Assembly (NCBI GenBank): GCA_946480675.1
Contig: CAMLKS010000007.1
Span: 1-19,001, forward strand
DNA from: an uncultured Bacteroidota bacterium
GTDB taxonomy: Bacteria; Bacteroidota; Bacteroidia; Chitinophagales; Chitinophagaceae
Direction: 5' to 3'
Length of the DNA stretch: 19,001 bases
Of the stretch, positions 6,363 through 13,782 are shown one piece after another. The notes below the pieces were generated by a model. That model did not search any database and had not been told where the DNA came from. It worked only from the letters and a program-made list of their open reading frames with translations. Each line of letters starts with the position of its first letter. The first letter of the stretch is position 1. The position numbers and the translations under genes were made by a program.

Positions 6363-7751
6363 GGTATAGAGCATAATTTTCAGGTCGAGCGCGAGGGAGC
6401 AGTTCTCTATATACAGCAGGTCGTACTTCATACGTTCCATCATCTCGCTTACATTTTCGGCATAGCCAAACTGTACCATGCCCCACGATGTAAGGCCCGG
6501 CTTTACTTTATGCAGGTACTTATAATGCGGATGGGTGCTGCTGATGATGTCAATAAAGTGCTTGCGCTCCGGCCTTGGCCCAACGAGTGACATATCACCT
6601 TTCAGTATGTTCACAAACTGCGGCAGCTCATCTATACGCCATTTGCGCATCACACGGCCCCAGGGTGTTATACGGCTATCATCTTTGCTGGATAGTGCAG
6701 GGCCACCTTTCTCCGCATCGGTATACATAGAGCGGAACTTGTAGATGTAGAATGGCCTGCCGAACAGCCCTATGCGCTGCTGCTTATAGATGATAGGCCC
6801 TTGCGAAGACAGCATCACCTTGATAGCTGCAAAGAGATATACAGGCGACAGTATGATCAGAGCAAAAAGGGATGCAACAATATCAATCGTTCTTTTACAT
6901 ACCCTTTGCCAGTCGGGCATCAGGTCGGGGTGTATGTGGATGAGCACAGCATCATATACATTGCTGGTCTTTACCGAGCCGGATATGATATCATACAAGT
7001 CGGGCAATACCTTTACTACCACCGGGCGATAACTAAGGCGGGTAAGTATATTCTCGAGCAAGTGGTGCTCTGATGAATCTACAGCTACTACTACTTCTTC
7101 TATCTCGTGGTTGTCTATGATGGCTTCCAATTCTGAAAGGTGGCCCAATTGTGGCAGGTATTTGCTCATACCATTGCTCGCCTCTTTATTGGAATAGATG
7201 AAGCCCTTGAAGATGTTACCCAATGCTTTGGGGCTATCCTTCATTTGTTTGTAAATATCAATAGCCTTCTGGTTGCCACCGATAATGAGTGTATTAAAGC
7301 CTACCTTGCCGCGGATGATATTATACTTCACCCTATTGAGCAATAGCATGCGCACCGTAAGGGTAATAGCCGTATGTATGAGCAGGTAGCGCCCTGTCAT
7401 ACGTATGAAGTAGGAATAATCTTTAGCATCGTTGGCAAAGATGAACAGCGATATAAAAATGCTGCCCAGTATGCAGGATATAAGGGTACGGTTTATTTCG
7501 TTGAGCCTCGATTTGCGATACAGGTCGAAGTATGTGCCTGACAACAGGTATAGCAATAACCAACCACCCGGCACCCAAATGAAAGCTGCAAGATAATCGC
7601 GCGGCTTCATAGTTTCCAGCGTAGTGAAGAAGCCGGTATTATCGAGCAATGTATGGCGGTATGCCCAGAAGATGACCCAGGACACTGCCGCCGTTATGTA
7701 ATCGAATACAAGAAGTTGACGGATAGCTTTTTTCTTTTCAGGGGTAAGCAT
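6330..7751 (-). CDS. Polyprenyl (undecaprenyl)-phosphate sugar phosphotransferase
   Basis: The protein has 473 residues with the full PHPT layout of WbaP/WcaJ-type initiating enzymes. Four N-terminal membrane helices lie at about 13-33, 53-72, 88-106 and 120-138. A Rossmann-like 'CoA-binding' domain follows (about 150-265, beginning NTLIIGGNQKA), then a fifth hydrophobic segment at 287-310 and the bacterial sugar transferase domain (284-473). Catalytic-domain landmarks are KFRSM (338-342), DELPQ (374-378), VGPRPER (390-396) and PGLTSWGMVQ (418-427). The enzyme moves a sugar-1-phosphate from a UDP-sugar to undecaprenyl phosphate at the inner membrane, the first step of a capsule, O-antigen or exopolysaccharide unit; the sugar cannot be read from sequence. 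It is the last gene of a minus-strand operon, 8 nt after the lipoprotein gene, and its end overlaps folC. Confidence 0.93.
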   Translation of the reverse strand: MLTPEKKKAIRQLLVFDYITAAVSWVIFWAYRHTLLDNTGFFTTLETMKPRDYLAAFIWVPGGWLLLYLLSGTYFDLYRKSRLNEINRTLISCILGSIFISLFIFANDAKDYSYFIRMTGRYLLIHTAITLTVRMLLLNRVKYNIIRGKVGFNTLIIGGNQKAIDIYKQMKDSPKALGNIFKGFIYSNKEASNGMSKYLPQLGHLSELEAIIDNHEIEEVVVAVDSSEHHLLENILTRLSYRPVVVKVLPDLYDIISGSVKTSNVYDAVLIHIHPDLMPDWQRVCKRTIDIVASLFALIILSPVYLFAAIKVMLSSQGPIIYKQQRIGLFGRPFYIYKFRSMYTDAEKGGPALSSKDDSRITPWGRVMRKWRIDELPQFVNILKGDMSLVGPRPERKHFIDIISSTHPHYKYLHKVKPGLTSWGMVQFGYAENVSEMMERMKYDLLYIENCSLALDLKIMLYTLMVIFQGRGK

Positions 7752-7759
7752 AGCCGTTG

Positions 7760-8620
7760 CTAATAGGAAACCACTTTCATGTTATCTAACAATACGTACC
7801 CATCAGACTGGCCTACCTGCAGGTTTGTCTTTATCATTACCCTGTAAGCATTGGTGTTATAAGTTCCTATAAATTTTTGCAGGCTTACATAAAACTTATT
7901 CCAATTTTCATTAGGCTTCACGCCAGCAATATATTCATACACCAGGGTACCGTTCTTGGTAGTTTGCAAGCCGATCTCAAAAGGCGTATTGCATTTATAA
8001 TTTATCTCCAGGTATGCGTCCCCTGCTTTAATAGCAATGTTCGTGTTATTGATATTCTGAGATGAAGGATGCTTGCTATCCAGTACGATATAACCTGCGC
8101 CCCCTCCTTCAAATACCTTCGCTTTATCGGCTGTACGTACGATAGAAGTATCTTCCGTATTATCTGAATTTACTTTGATAAAAGTATTACCTGTTTCAAA
8201 GTCTTCCTTCCATGGAAACGTAGTTGCTTCTGTATATTTTATTTTAGGCGTGTAGTTGACTATTTTTCCCGGGCTGGGCTGCAGATACATGGTATCGAAT
8301 GTAAAGAACGGATAGAGTATCTGGTAATCGCCTAAACCATTGAAAGTAATGCCTGCACCGATCTGCACTGTGCCGGGCTTATCGGTAGGTATAGGAATGC
8401 GGCCGGGGATATTATAGACCCCCAATGGGCTGTTATTAAAATATATCCAGGCCGTGAGTATTTTCTGATTGACAGTGCCTGTAGCGGTAGGATTATCTGT
8501 TGTCATAACAAATGAATCTATCTGCACATAGGTAGGTACCGTTTCAGCAGGATTGATGATATCGCAGCTTTGCCAAAGGCAGCAAGCCAATACTGCCGCC
8601 ACAGAAGTAAGTATTCTCAT
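7760..8620 (-). CDS. Predicted lipoprotein of unknown function
   Basis: The protein has 286 residues. Residues 1-18 are a short lipoprotein signal ending LWQS before Cys19. The lipobox is loose (Trp at -3, Gln at -2), as is tolerated in Bacteroidota. The mature part is rich in beta strands, Asn, Thr and aromatic residues. Its second half, from about FPWKEDFETGN to YVLLDNMKV, looks like a beta-sandwich of the kind seen in carbohydrate-binding or adhesion modules: a strand-rich fold ending in 'hxLDNhxV'. That similarity is only a shape impression. The gene sits between the oxidoreductase (46 nt upstream) and the sugar transferase (8 nt downstream), so cotranscription with envelope-polysaccharide genes is likely. 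It may be a surface-exposed partner of that pathway, but nothing in the sequence gives a specific role. Confidence 0.75.
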   Translation of the reverse strand: MRILTSVAAVLACCLWQSCDIINPAETVPTYVQIDSFVMTTDNPTATGTVNQKILTAWIYFNNSPLGVYNIPGRIPIPTDKPGTVQIGAGITFNGLGDYQILYPFFTFDTMYLQPSPGKIVNYTPKIKYTEATTFPWKEDFETGNTFIKVNSDNTEDTSIVRTADKAKVFEGGGAGYIVLDSKHPSSQNINNTNIAIKAGDAYLEINYKCNTPFEIGLQTTKNGTLVYEYIAGVKPNENWNKFYVSLQKFIGTYNTNAYRVMIKTNLQVGQSDGYVLLDNMKVVSY

Positions 8621-8666
8621 TATTAAACTATCAGTGTAACCGTATAATCAATACGCAATAATTGTG

Positions 8667-9653
8667 CTAAACATTATGCAATTCGTTGTGAAGGCTCATT
8701 TTTTTGAGCACCTGGTGTGCTACATCCATAGCATTGTAGCCATCATACACACTCACTCTCACACTATTGTCATTTTTGATGGCCTCTGCAAATTCTGCCA
8801 GTTCGCTGCGAATGGCATTGGATGGTGTTACCTCGGGCATATTCATAGAAATGATCTTGGTATCGCCACTTGGTAAATCGACCGGGAAGTCGAACATACC
8901 TTTACTCATGCCCGGTTCCTTCAGGCGTACGATCTCTGTTTTCTTGTCGAGGAAATCGATACTGATATATGCATCGCGCTGGAAGAGGCGCAGCTTACGC
9001 ATTTTTTTCAGCGATATGCGGCTGGCAGTAAGATTGGCTACGCAACCGTTATCAAACTCAATGCGGGCATTGGCAATATCGGCCGTTTCACTGATAACAG
9101 ATACGCCACTGGCAGATATGCGGCGCACGGGCGATTTCACCAGGTGCATCACAATATCAATGTCATGTATCATCAGGTCGAGTATCACAGATACATCGGT
9201 ACCACGGGGATTGAACTGTGCCAGCCTGTGTGCCTCTATAAACATAGGCTGCAGCGTTTCATCGCCCAGCGCCAGGAATGCAGGATTATAACGCTCTACG
9301 TGGCCTACCTGGCATTTTACATTGGCTTCGTTCACCAGCTTCACCAGTTCACGCGCTTCGTCCAGAGTATTGGCGAGGGGTTTTTCTATAAATACGTGCT
9401 TACCGTTCAGCAAGCATTTGCGGGCTATAGGGTAATGGGTAGTAGTGGTGGATACGATATCAAAAGCATCGGCTGCCTTTATCAGCTCGTCAACATCCGT
9501 AAAACGGGTAACATTGTACTGGGCAATAGCAGATGCGGCGTTGGTATCATCGGGGTCGTAAAAACCAACCAGTTCGATACCGGGTATTTCCTTCCACTGT
9601 TGTATATGTATTTTGCCAAGATGGCCTGCACCGAAAACACCTATTTTTAACAT
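8667..9653 (-). CDS. Gfo/Idh/MocA-family NAD(P)-dependent sugar oxidoreductase
   Basis: The protein has 328 residues. The N-terminal Rossmann fold starts GVFGAGHLG (5-13), with the acidic end of strand 2 at FYDPDD (31-36). EKP (90-92) supplies the conserved lysine and proline near the nicotinamide. GHVERYNPAF (117-126) and DLMIHDIDIV (159-168, with His163) belong to the C-terminal sheet and carry likely catalytic residues. The 'GHVERYNP' form is shared with enzymes acting on nucleotide-sugars such as UDP-GlcNAc 3-dehydrogenase (GnnA type), so a nucleotide-sugar substrate is plausible but unproven. No GnnB-like aminotransferase is present here. The gene heads the minus-strand operon with a lipoprotein and a polyprenyl-phosphate sugar transferase, which supports a role in envelope sugar synthesis. 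Confidence 0.9.
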   Translation of the reverse strand: MLKIGVFGAGHLGKIHIQQWKEIPGIELVGFYDPDDTNAASAIAQYNVTRFTDVDELIKAADAFDIVSTTTTHYPIARKCLLNGKHVFIEKPLANTLDEARELVKLVNEANVKCQVGHVERYNPAFLALGDETLQPMFIEAHRLAQFNPRGTDVSVILDLMIHDIDIVMHLVKSPVRRISASGVSVISETADIANARIEFDNGCVANLTASRISLKKMRKLRLFQRDAYISIDFLDKKTEIVRLKEPGMSKGMFDFPVDLPSGDTKIISMNMPEVTPSNAIRSELAEFAEAIKNDNSVRVSVYDGYNAMDVAHQVLKKMSLHNELHNV

Positions 9654-9725
9654 GGCTTATCTATAGATGGCAATTTTATTTATATCAATTGTTTATGAGC
9701 AGTGCAATATAGCAATATTAGCCCA

Positions 9726-10412
9726 CTATATTATGCCTTCATCTGCCATGCTGAGGTAATTTGTTTCCGCCACTATCAGATGATCTAAAAGCTTAATATC
9801 CATGCTTTCGCCCGCTTCTTTCAGCTTGCGTGTCAGCTCTTTATCGGCAGCGCTGGGCTGCAGGTTGCCGGATGGATGGTTGTGGGCAATGATGAGCTTA
9901 TTGGCATTATGCAACAGTGCATTTTTCAGGATGATGCGGATATCGGCCACCGTACCGGTGAGCCCGCCGCTGCTAATTATTTCATGGCGGATGACACGAT
10001 TGGCCTGGTTGAGATAGAGGACGCAGAATACTTCATGCGATAAGTCCCGCAACAGGGGTATGGCTATCTCTGCGGCATCGGCGCTTTGCGTGATAGTGGG
10101 GCGTTGCAGCCCCTCGCCCAACTGCCTGCGGCGGCCCAGTTCCAGTGCGGCAGCTATGGTAATGGCGCGTGCCTCGCCGATGCCCTTAGTCTTTTGTAGC
10201 TCCATTAAACCCAGCCGGCCCAGCTCGTGCAGGTTGTTATGCGCCAGTGCCAGGATATCACGCGCCAGGTCGAGCGCAGACTTTTCTTTGGTGCCACTGG
10301 AAATGAGGATGGCCAGCAGTTCGGCATCTGATAGGGATGCCGGGCCTTTCAGCTGCATTTTCTCGCGCGGGCGTTCGTCTTCCGACCAGTTTTTGATGCT
10401 ATTGGATTGCAT
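9726..10412 (-). CDS. radC: RadC family JAB/MPN-domain protein
   Basis: The protein has 228 residues, full length for the family. An N-terminal UPF0758 region includes a helix-hairpin-helix-like KTKGIGEARA (74-83). The C-terminal JAMM metalloprotease-like domain carries HNHPSG (177-182) and Asp190, the expected zinc ligands. The family was once linked to DNA repair, but that role is disputed and the true substrate is unknown. RadC-like genes are frequent on mobile elements, and here a toxin-antitoxin pair lies immediately upstream on the same strand, 35 nt away. A TACATTTG box ends 8 nt before the ATG, so the gene has its own likely promoter with an almost absent leader. Confidence 0.93.
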   Translation of the reverse strand: MQSNSIKNWSEDERPREKMQLKGPASLSDAELLAILISSGTKEKSALDLARDILALAHNNLHELGRLGLMELQKTKGIGEARAITIAAALELGRRRQLGEGLQRPTITQSADAAEIAIPLLRDLSHEVFCVLYLNQANRVIRHEIISSGGLTGTVADIRIILKNALLHNANKLIIAHNHPSGNLQPSAADKELTRKLKEAGESMDIKLLDHLIVAETNYLSMADEGII

Positions 10413-10420
10413 AGGATGTT

Positions 10421-10428
10421 CAAATGTA
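10421..10428 (-). promoter_or_regulatory. -7 box (TACATTTG) of radC
   Basis: On the minus strand this is an exact TAnnTTTG, 8 nt from the radC ATG and inside the 35-nt gap after the toxin gene. No TTG is found at -33. It implies a very short 5' leader. Confidence 0.5.
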
Positions 10429-10447
10429 ATATGAATCCGAAAATGAT

Positions 10448-10741
10448 TTACTCATATGCATTAGCCGGATTTCTTGAAGTATGTAATACGGCGGAGATTA
10501 CAATTCGCTTATCCGTCTCTTCAATAAAATAGTGAATAAGAAATGGGAACACATCCAACACCGCCACCCTTGTGTCCTGATATCTTATGGTAAATGCGAA
10601 TGGATTTTGCCTGATGGCCGCAACCTTATTTCGCACATTCTGTGCAAACCGTTTACCCAAACCATCCAATTGTGTATTGTACCATTTTGCAGCCTCCTGT
10701 ATATCGCGCCTGGCTGCAGGCAAAATAACAGTACGATACAT
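10448..10741 (-). CDS. RelE/ParE-type toxin of a type II toxin-antitoxin system
   Basis: The protein has 97 residues, the usual size of ParE/RelE toxins. The start, VILPAARRDIQEAAKWYNTQ, matches the family's 'a..Di.ea..wY..q' first helices, followed by GLGKRF and KVAAIRQNPF. The C-terminal sheet contains RVAVLDVFPFLIHYFIEE and RIVISAVLHTSRNP, equivalent to the 'fpy.i.Y.....i.i.av.H..r.p' ending. Such toxins either cleave ribosome-bound mRNA (RelE) or poison gyrase (ParE); the sequence does not decide which. The toxin ATG shares its A with the antitoxin stop in TAATG, so the two are translationally coupled, antitoxin first. Confidence 0.88.
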   Translation of the reverse strand: MYRTVILPAARRDIQEAAKWYNTQLDGLGKRFAQNVRNKVAAIRQNPFAFTIRYQDTRVAVLDVFPFLIHYFIEETDKRIVISAVLHTSRNPANAYE

Positions 10742-10968
10742 TAAAGATCCTTTTCGATTTCATCCATTGCATCGTCGAAGCCTTGCGCCTGGCCGGGATT
10801 TTTGCGGTACGCTTCATTACGTTCTGAAACGATATCCTTATGCCATTCGGGGATATCCATACTGTCTTCTATGCCTTTATATTTTGCCTTCAATGCATTC
10901 CACTCTTCAATAGGTATGAATACACCTGTTGTTTTCCCCGACGCGTCTGATATAAATTGCAAATGCAT
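10741..10968 (-). CDS. Antitoxin of the RelE/ParE-type module
   Basis: The protein has 75 residues from the ATG at 10968. It begins MHLQFISDASGKTTGVFIPI and then EEWNAL, the short beta-strand and helix pattern of Bacteroidota addiction-module antitoxins ('LQfisd..G...aVviPieeW'). The acidic tail (DDAMDEIEKDL) is the part expected to wrap around the toxin. A TTG two codons upstream (10974) would be an unlikely start. The antitoxin precedes the toxin, and the two overlap by one base (TAATG). As in similar modules, it should neutralise the toxin and may repress its own promoter, though no clear DNA-binding fold can be named from sequence. Confidence 0.8.
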   Translation of the reverse strand: MHLQFISDASGKTTGVFIPIEEWNALKAKYKGIEDSMDIPEWHKDIVSERNEAYRKNPGQAQGFDDAMDEIEKDL

Positions 10969-11009
10969 GTACAATACTTATCTTACGAAGTTAGTTTTTT
11001 CTCATCAAT

Positions 11010-11037
11010 CAAAAATCCCTATCACTGCATAACTCAA
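11010..11037 (-). promoter_or_regulatory. Possible promoter of the antitoxin-toxin operon
   Basis: On the minus strand a TTG (11037-11035) is followed after 17 nt by GATTTTTG (11017-11010), one mismatch from TAnnTTTG. The leader to the antitoxin ATG would be about 35 nt. It sits in the divergent gap with bshC. Confidence 0.35.
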
Positions 11038-11082
11038 CTATAAAACACTACCCTTACCTTCGCTACACTAAATATCAGATAA

Positions 11083-12690
11083 GTGGATATTGACTGTACT
11101 TACCTGCCATATAGCGAAACGGGTTATTTCTCTGACCTGGTACTTGATTATATAGGCAACGCACCCACTACTAAAGACTTTTATAAATACACACCCGATG
11201 CGGCCGGCCTGCAGCAGGCGATAGCCGACCGGGGCCAATACCCGGTAAACCGGCAGACACTGGTAAGCACCCTGCAAAAGCAATATGCTGCCCTGCCCGC
11301 CAACGATAAAGTGACAGCTAACATAGCTGCCCTTGCCAACGATAATACCTACACCATATGTACTGCGCACCAGCCCAACCTGATGACGGGCTACCTGTAT
11401 TTTATATATAAGATACTGCATGCCATAAAGCTGGCCGATGAGCTGAATGCGCAGCATAGCGATAAACACTTTGTGCCGGTGTACTATATGGGCAGCGAGG
11501 ATAATGACCTCGAAGAGCTGGGCACCTTTAAGTATGCCGACCGCAAATTTGTATGGGCTGCCAACGGGCAAACGGGCGCTGTAGGGCGTATGGATACCAA
11601 GAGCCTGAAACCGGTGCTGGATGAATTCTTCAGGCTGCTGGGGCCGCCGGGCAAACATGCGGATGAACTGAAGGAAATAGTTACTAATGCTTACCTGAAA
11701 CACAAGACCGTAGGGGCTGCTACGCAGTACCTGGTGCATATGCTCTTTGGCAGGTACGGGCTGGTGGTGCTGGACCCCGATGAGGCTGCCTTTAAACAAG
11801 CGATACTGCCCGTGCTGCAGGACGACCTGCAAAACCACCTAGCATACGGACTGGTATCGGAGCAGATAGAAAATATAGAAGAATACTACAGGGCACAAGC
11901 ACACCCCAGGCTCATCAACCTGTTTTACCTGAAGGACAACCTGCGTGAGCGTATTGAAAAACGCGGTGGCAAATGGATAGTGCTGAATACCGACATAGCA
12001 TGGACGGAAGAAGAGATGCTGGCAGAGCTGACAGCACACCCCGAAAGGTTTAGCCCCAATGTAATACTGCGTGGCATCTTCCAGGAAAGTATATTGCCCA
12101 ATGTGGCTTTTATAGGTGGTGGTGCAGAAGTGGCGTATTGGCTGGAACTGAAACCACTGTTTGAAGCCTATAAAGTATTTTACCCCGTGATACTGCAACG
12201 CCAATCGGTGCAATGGATAAATGCCTACCAGGGTAAGCACCGCAGGCAACTGGGCTTTAGCGTAGGTGATGTATTCCGGTCGGAAGTGGCGCTGGTGCGC
12301 GAGTACCTGACCCGCAATGGCAATGACAACTGGCATACTACGGAGGAAACGGCAGCCATGGAAGGTATCATTACCCAACTGAAAGAGAAGGCGCAAGTAC
12401 TGGACCCCACCCTGCGCTCATCGGCAGATGCAGTGCTGGCCAAAGTGCGCTACCAACTACAGGTGCTGGAAAAGAAAATGCTGCGGGCCGAAAAGAGGAA
12501 AATGCAGGAGCAACTACAAAAAATATATACGTTGAAAGCCAGCATCTTCCCCGGGAATAGGCTGCAGGAGCGCACCGATAATTTTTCGGGCTACTATGCG
12601 GCGCAGGGGAATGATTTTTTTGATGCCATATATAAGGCAATAAAGCCATTGGAGGCAAAATTTATTGTCATCGAAGAACAACAAATTTGA
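11083..12690 (+). CDS. bshC: Bacillithiol biosynthesis cysteine-adding enzyme BshC
   Basis: The protein has 535 residues, close to the usual 540. It catalyses, or is thought to catalyse, the last step of bacillithiol synthesis, adding cysteine to glucosaminyl-malate in the cytosol. Landmarks are AHQPNLMTGYLYFIYK (95-110, the 'GHQ..L..GP.YfiYK' nucleotide-fold motif), VPVYYMGSEDND (131-142), FGRYGLVVLDPDE, and LPNVAFIGGGAEVAYW. The C-terminal part has a long charged coiled coil (about 435-480) and ends in the 'LQER' region typical of the family. The start is GTG: an in-frame TAA (11080-11082) directly precedes it, and the following DIDCTYLPYSETGYF matches the family N-terminus. bshA and bshB are not in the window. 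A TACCTTCG (11055-11062, one mismatch) could be its -7 box. Confidence 0.92.
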   Translation: MDIDCTYLPYSETGYFSDLVLDYIGNAPTTKDFYKYTPDAAGLQQAIADRGQYPVNRQTLVSTLQKQYAALPANDKVTANIAALANDNTYTICTAHQPNLMTGYLYFIYKILHAIKLADELNAQHSDKHFVPVYYMGSEDNDLEELGTFKYADRKFVWAANGQTGAVGRMDTKSLKPVLDEFFRLLGPPGKHADELKEIVTNAYLKHKTVGAATQYLVHMLFGRYGLVVLDPDEAAFKQAILPVLQDDLQNHLAYGLVSEQIENIEEYYRAQAHPRLINLFYLKDNLRERIEKRGGKWIVLNTDIAWTEEEMLAELTAHPERFSPNVILRGIFQESILPNVAFIGGGAEVAYWLELKPLFEAYKVFYPVILQRQSVQWINAYQGKHRRQLGFSVGDVFRSEVALVREYLTRNGNDNWHTTEETAAMEGIITQLKEKAQVLDPTLRSSADAVLAKVRYQLQVLEKKMLRAEKRKMQEQLQKIYTLKASIFPGNRLQERTDNFSGYYAAQGNDFFDAIYKAIKPLEAKFIVIEEQQI

Positions 12691-12702
12691 TGTAAACGCG
12701 TT

Positions 12703-12737
12703 TTTGTTAAAGTTTTAATAGAATTTTAATAAATTTG
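12703..12737 (+). promoter_or_regulatory. Strong Bacteroidota-type promoter for the outer-membrane protein gene
   Basis: TTTG (12703-12706) is followed after 23 nt by a perfect TAAATTTG (12730-12737). This is the most complete promoter in the window. It predicts a start site near 12743 and a leader of about 30 nt with an A/G-rich GAAAGAAAG before the ATG. Confidence 0.6.
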
Positions 12738-12773
12738 CGCATCAGAATAAATTTAATCCGAAAGAAAGATAAT

Positions 12774-13427
12774 ATGAATAACATGAAACGCATCGGTTTA
12801 TTAATTATAGCAATTGCATTGGTGATGCCAATGGTGCTGTGGGCGCAAAACCCCGTAACCAAAGTACTGCCAACGAAAGTGGACCTGGGTATAAAAGTAG
12901 GGGCCAACTTTGCTACGCTGGATGGCGATGTATGGAAGAATGGTTATAAGCCCGGTATTGTGGCCGGTTTGTTTGGCGGTGTTAGCTGGAAGCGCTTAGG
13001 TGTAACCGGTGAGGCGCTGTTCAGTTCTGTAAAATATACAGGTAAAGGCGTGGAGTTTTACAAAGGCCGTGAGGCAATGTTTAACAGTGCTGCAGACTCT
13101 GCTAAAGAAGGCAACTTTGCTGTAAGCTACCTGAACATACCGATACTATTGAATGTAAAAATAGCAGGGCCTGTATGGTTCCAGGTGGGCCCGCAATATA
13201 GCGGCGTGCTGAATATCAACGATAAAGACAACCTGCTGAAGGATACGAAGAGCATCTTTAAATCGGGCGATGTATCGGGCGTACTGGGGCTGCAAGCCAA
13301 CCTTCCAATGGGCCTGCGTGCCGGTGCACGTTATATCATCGGCCTTTCAGACATGAATGCCTCTTCTATTTCCAGCTCATGGAAAACGAGAACTATTCAA
13401 CTGCACTTAGGTTATTCTTTCCTGTAG
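12774..13427 (+). CDS. Outer-membrane beta-barrel (porin-family) protein
   Basis: The protein has 217 residues from the ATG at 12774; a second ATG at 12783 gives MKRIGLL and is also possible. A signal peptide spans about residues 4-24 and is probably cut after the ALVMPMVLWAQ stretch. The mature protein has alternating beta strands (LGIKVGANFATLDG, PGIVAGLFGGVSWK, VTGEALFSSVKY, YLNIPILLNVKI, VWFQVGPQYSGVL) and ends in HLGYSFL, a typical aromatic barrel end. The 'G.k.G.N.a.l.gd......pG...G.f' start matches the PF13568 small-barrel group common in Bacteroidota. The TTG at 12735 is part of the promoter and not the start. The gene stands alone between a good promoter and a strong terminator, suggesting high independent expression. 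Confidence 0.88.
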   Translation: MNNMKRIGLLIIAIALVMPMVLWAQNPVTKVLPTKVDLGIKVGANFATLDGDVWKNGYKPGIVAGLFGGVSWKRLGVTGEALFSSVKYTGKGVEFYKGREAMFNSAADSAKEGNFAVSYLNIPILLNVKIAGPVWFQVGPQYSGVLNINDKDNLLKDTKSIFKSGDVSGVLGLQANLPMGLRAGARYIIGLSDMNASSISSSWKTRTIQLHLGYSFL

Positions 13428-13447
13428 AACAGGGATATACGATATTA

Positions 13448-13476
13448 AAAAAGGACGGTTTGATACCGTCCTTTTT
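13448..13476 (+). terminator. Rho-independent terminator after the outer-membrane protein gene
   Basis: A perfect 12-bp stem (AAAAAGGACGGT/ACCGTCCTTTTT) around a TTGAT loop lies 20 nt after the stop codon and ends in five T residues. The A-tract on the other arm also lets it work from the opposite direction. Confidence 0.85.
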
Positions 13477-13522
13477 AATGCCTTGAATGTTAGCTACCTA
13501 TGCTCCCTACTAAAACAACAAT

Positions 13523-13551
13523 AGGTTGACAAGCCATAAACCTGTCAACCT
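13523..13551 (-). terminator. Hairpin downstream of the small lipoprotein gene
   Basis: A perfect 9-bp stem (AGGTTGACA/TGTCAACCT) has an 11-nt loop. It lies 26 nt past the stop of the minus-strand lipoprotein gene and is followed on that strand by ATTGTTGTTTTAG, a weak T-rich run. It probably terminates that gene. Confidence 0.5.
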
Positions 13552-13577
13552 TTGCATTGTATAAAACCTAAAGAAAA

Positions 13578-13715
13578 TTAGCGCAAAGAAACGGAAGCCT
13601 GCAACTTGTTAGGGCAACCATACTTCCTGCTGGAGCTATTGCAGGAAGCCAACAACGCCAAAGCTATAACCGCAATTACCGGAACTACACGACGAATCTT
13701 AGAAAAATGTTGCAT
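13578..13715 (-). CDS. Very small lipoprotein (45 residues) with a KYGCP motif
   Basis: The ATG at 13715 opens MQHFSKIRR, then a hydrophobic core (VVPVIAVIALALLAS) and the lipobox LLASC with Cys25. The mature peptide is only 21 residues: CNSSSRKYGCPNKLQASVSLR, here split by feature as a Ser-rich spacer, KYGCP, and a short tail. It carries a second cysteine, Cys34. I recall other short Bacteroidota lipoproteins ending in a YGCP-like patch, but I cannot name a family or function. The reading frame continues upstream to 13925, but that part overlaps mpl in antisense, and the signal peptide fixes the real start. The gene is divergent from mpl with a 67-bp gap and has its own downstream hairpin. 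Confidence 0.7.
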   Translation of the reverse strand: MQHFSKIRRVVPVIAVIALALLASCNSSSRKYGCPNKLQASVSLR

Positions 13716-13754
13716 AATCAATGAAACTTGAAAAAATAGTTTAAAAGGGTATTT

Positions 13755-13762
13755 TACATTTG
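13755..13762 (+). promoter_or_regulatory. -7 box (TACATTTG) of mpl
   Basis: This is an exact TAnnTTTG, 20 nt before the mpl ATG; the nearest TTG (13728-13730) is 24 nt upstream. It is inside the 67-bp divergent region shared with the small lipoprotein gene. Confidence 0.5.
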
Positions 13763-13782
13763 TACGAAGATAACAAAATTTA

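Noticed and set aside
10969..10974. TTG start adding two residues to the antitoxin
   Set aside because: The ATG at 10968 gives the usual short N-terminus before the first beta strand.
11068..11838. Minus-strand open frame of 256 codons inside bshC
   Set aside because: It is antisense to conserved BshC motifs and gives a His/Gln-rich product with no domain signs.
12735..12773. TTG start adding 13 residues to the outer-membrane protein
   Set aside because: The TTG is the end of the TAAATTTG box; the extension would bury the signal peptide behind a basic segment.
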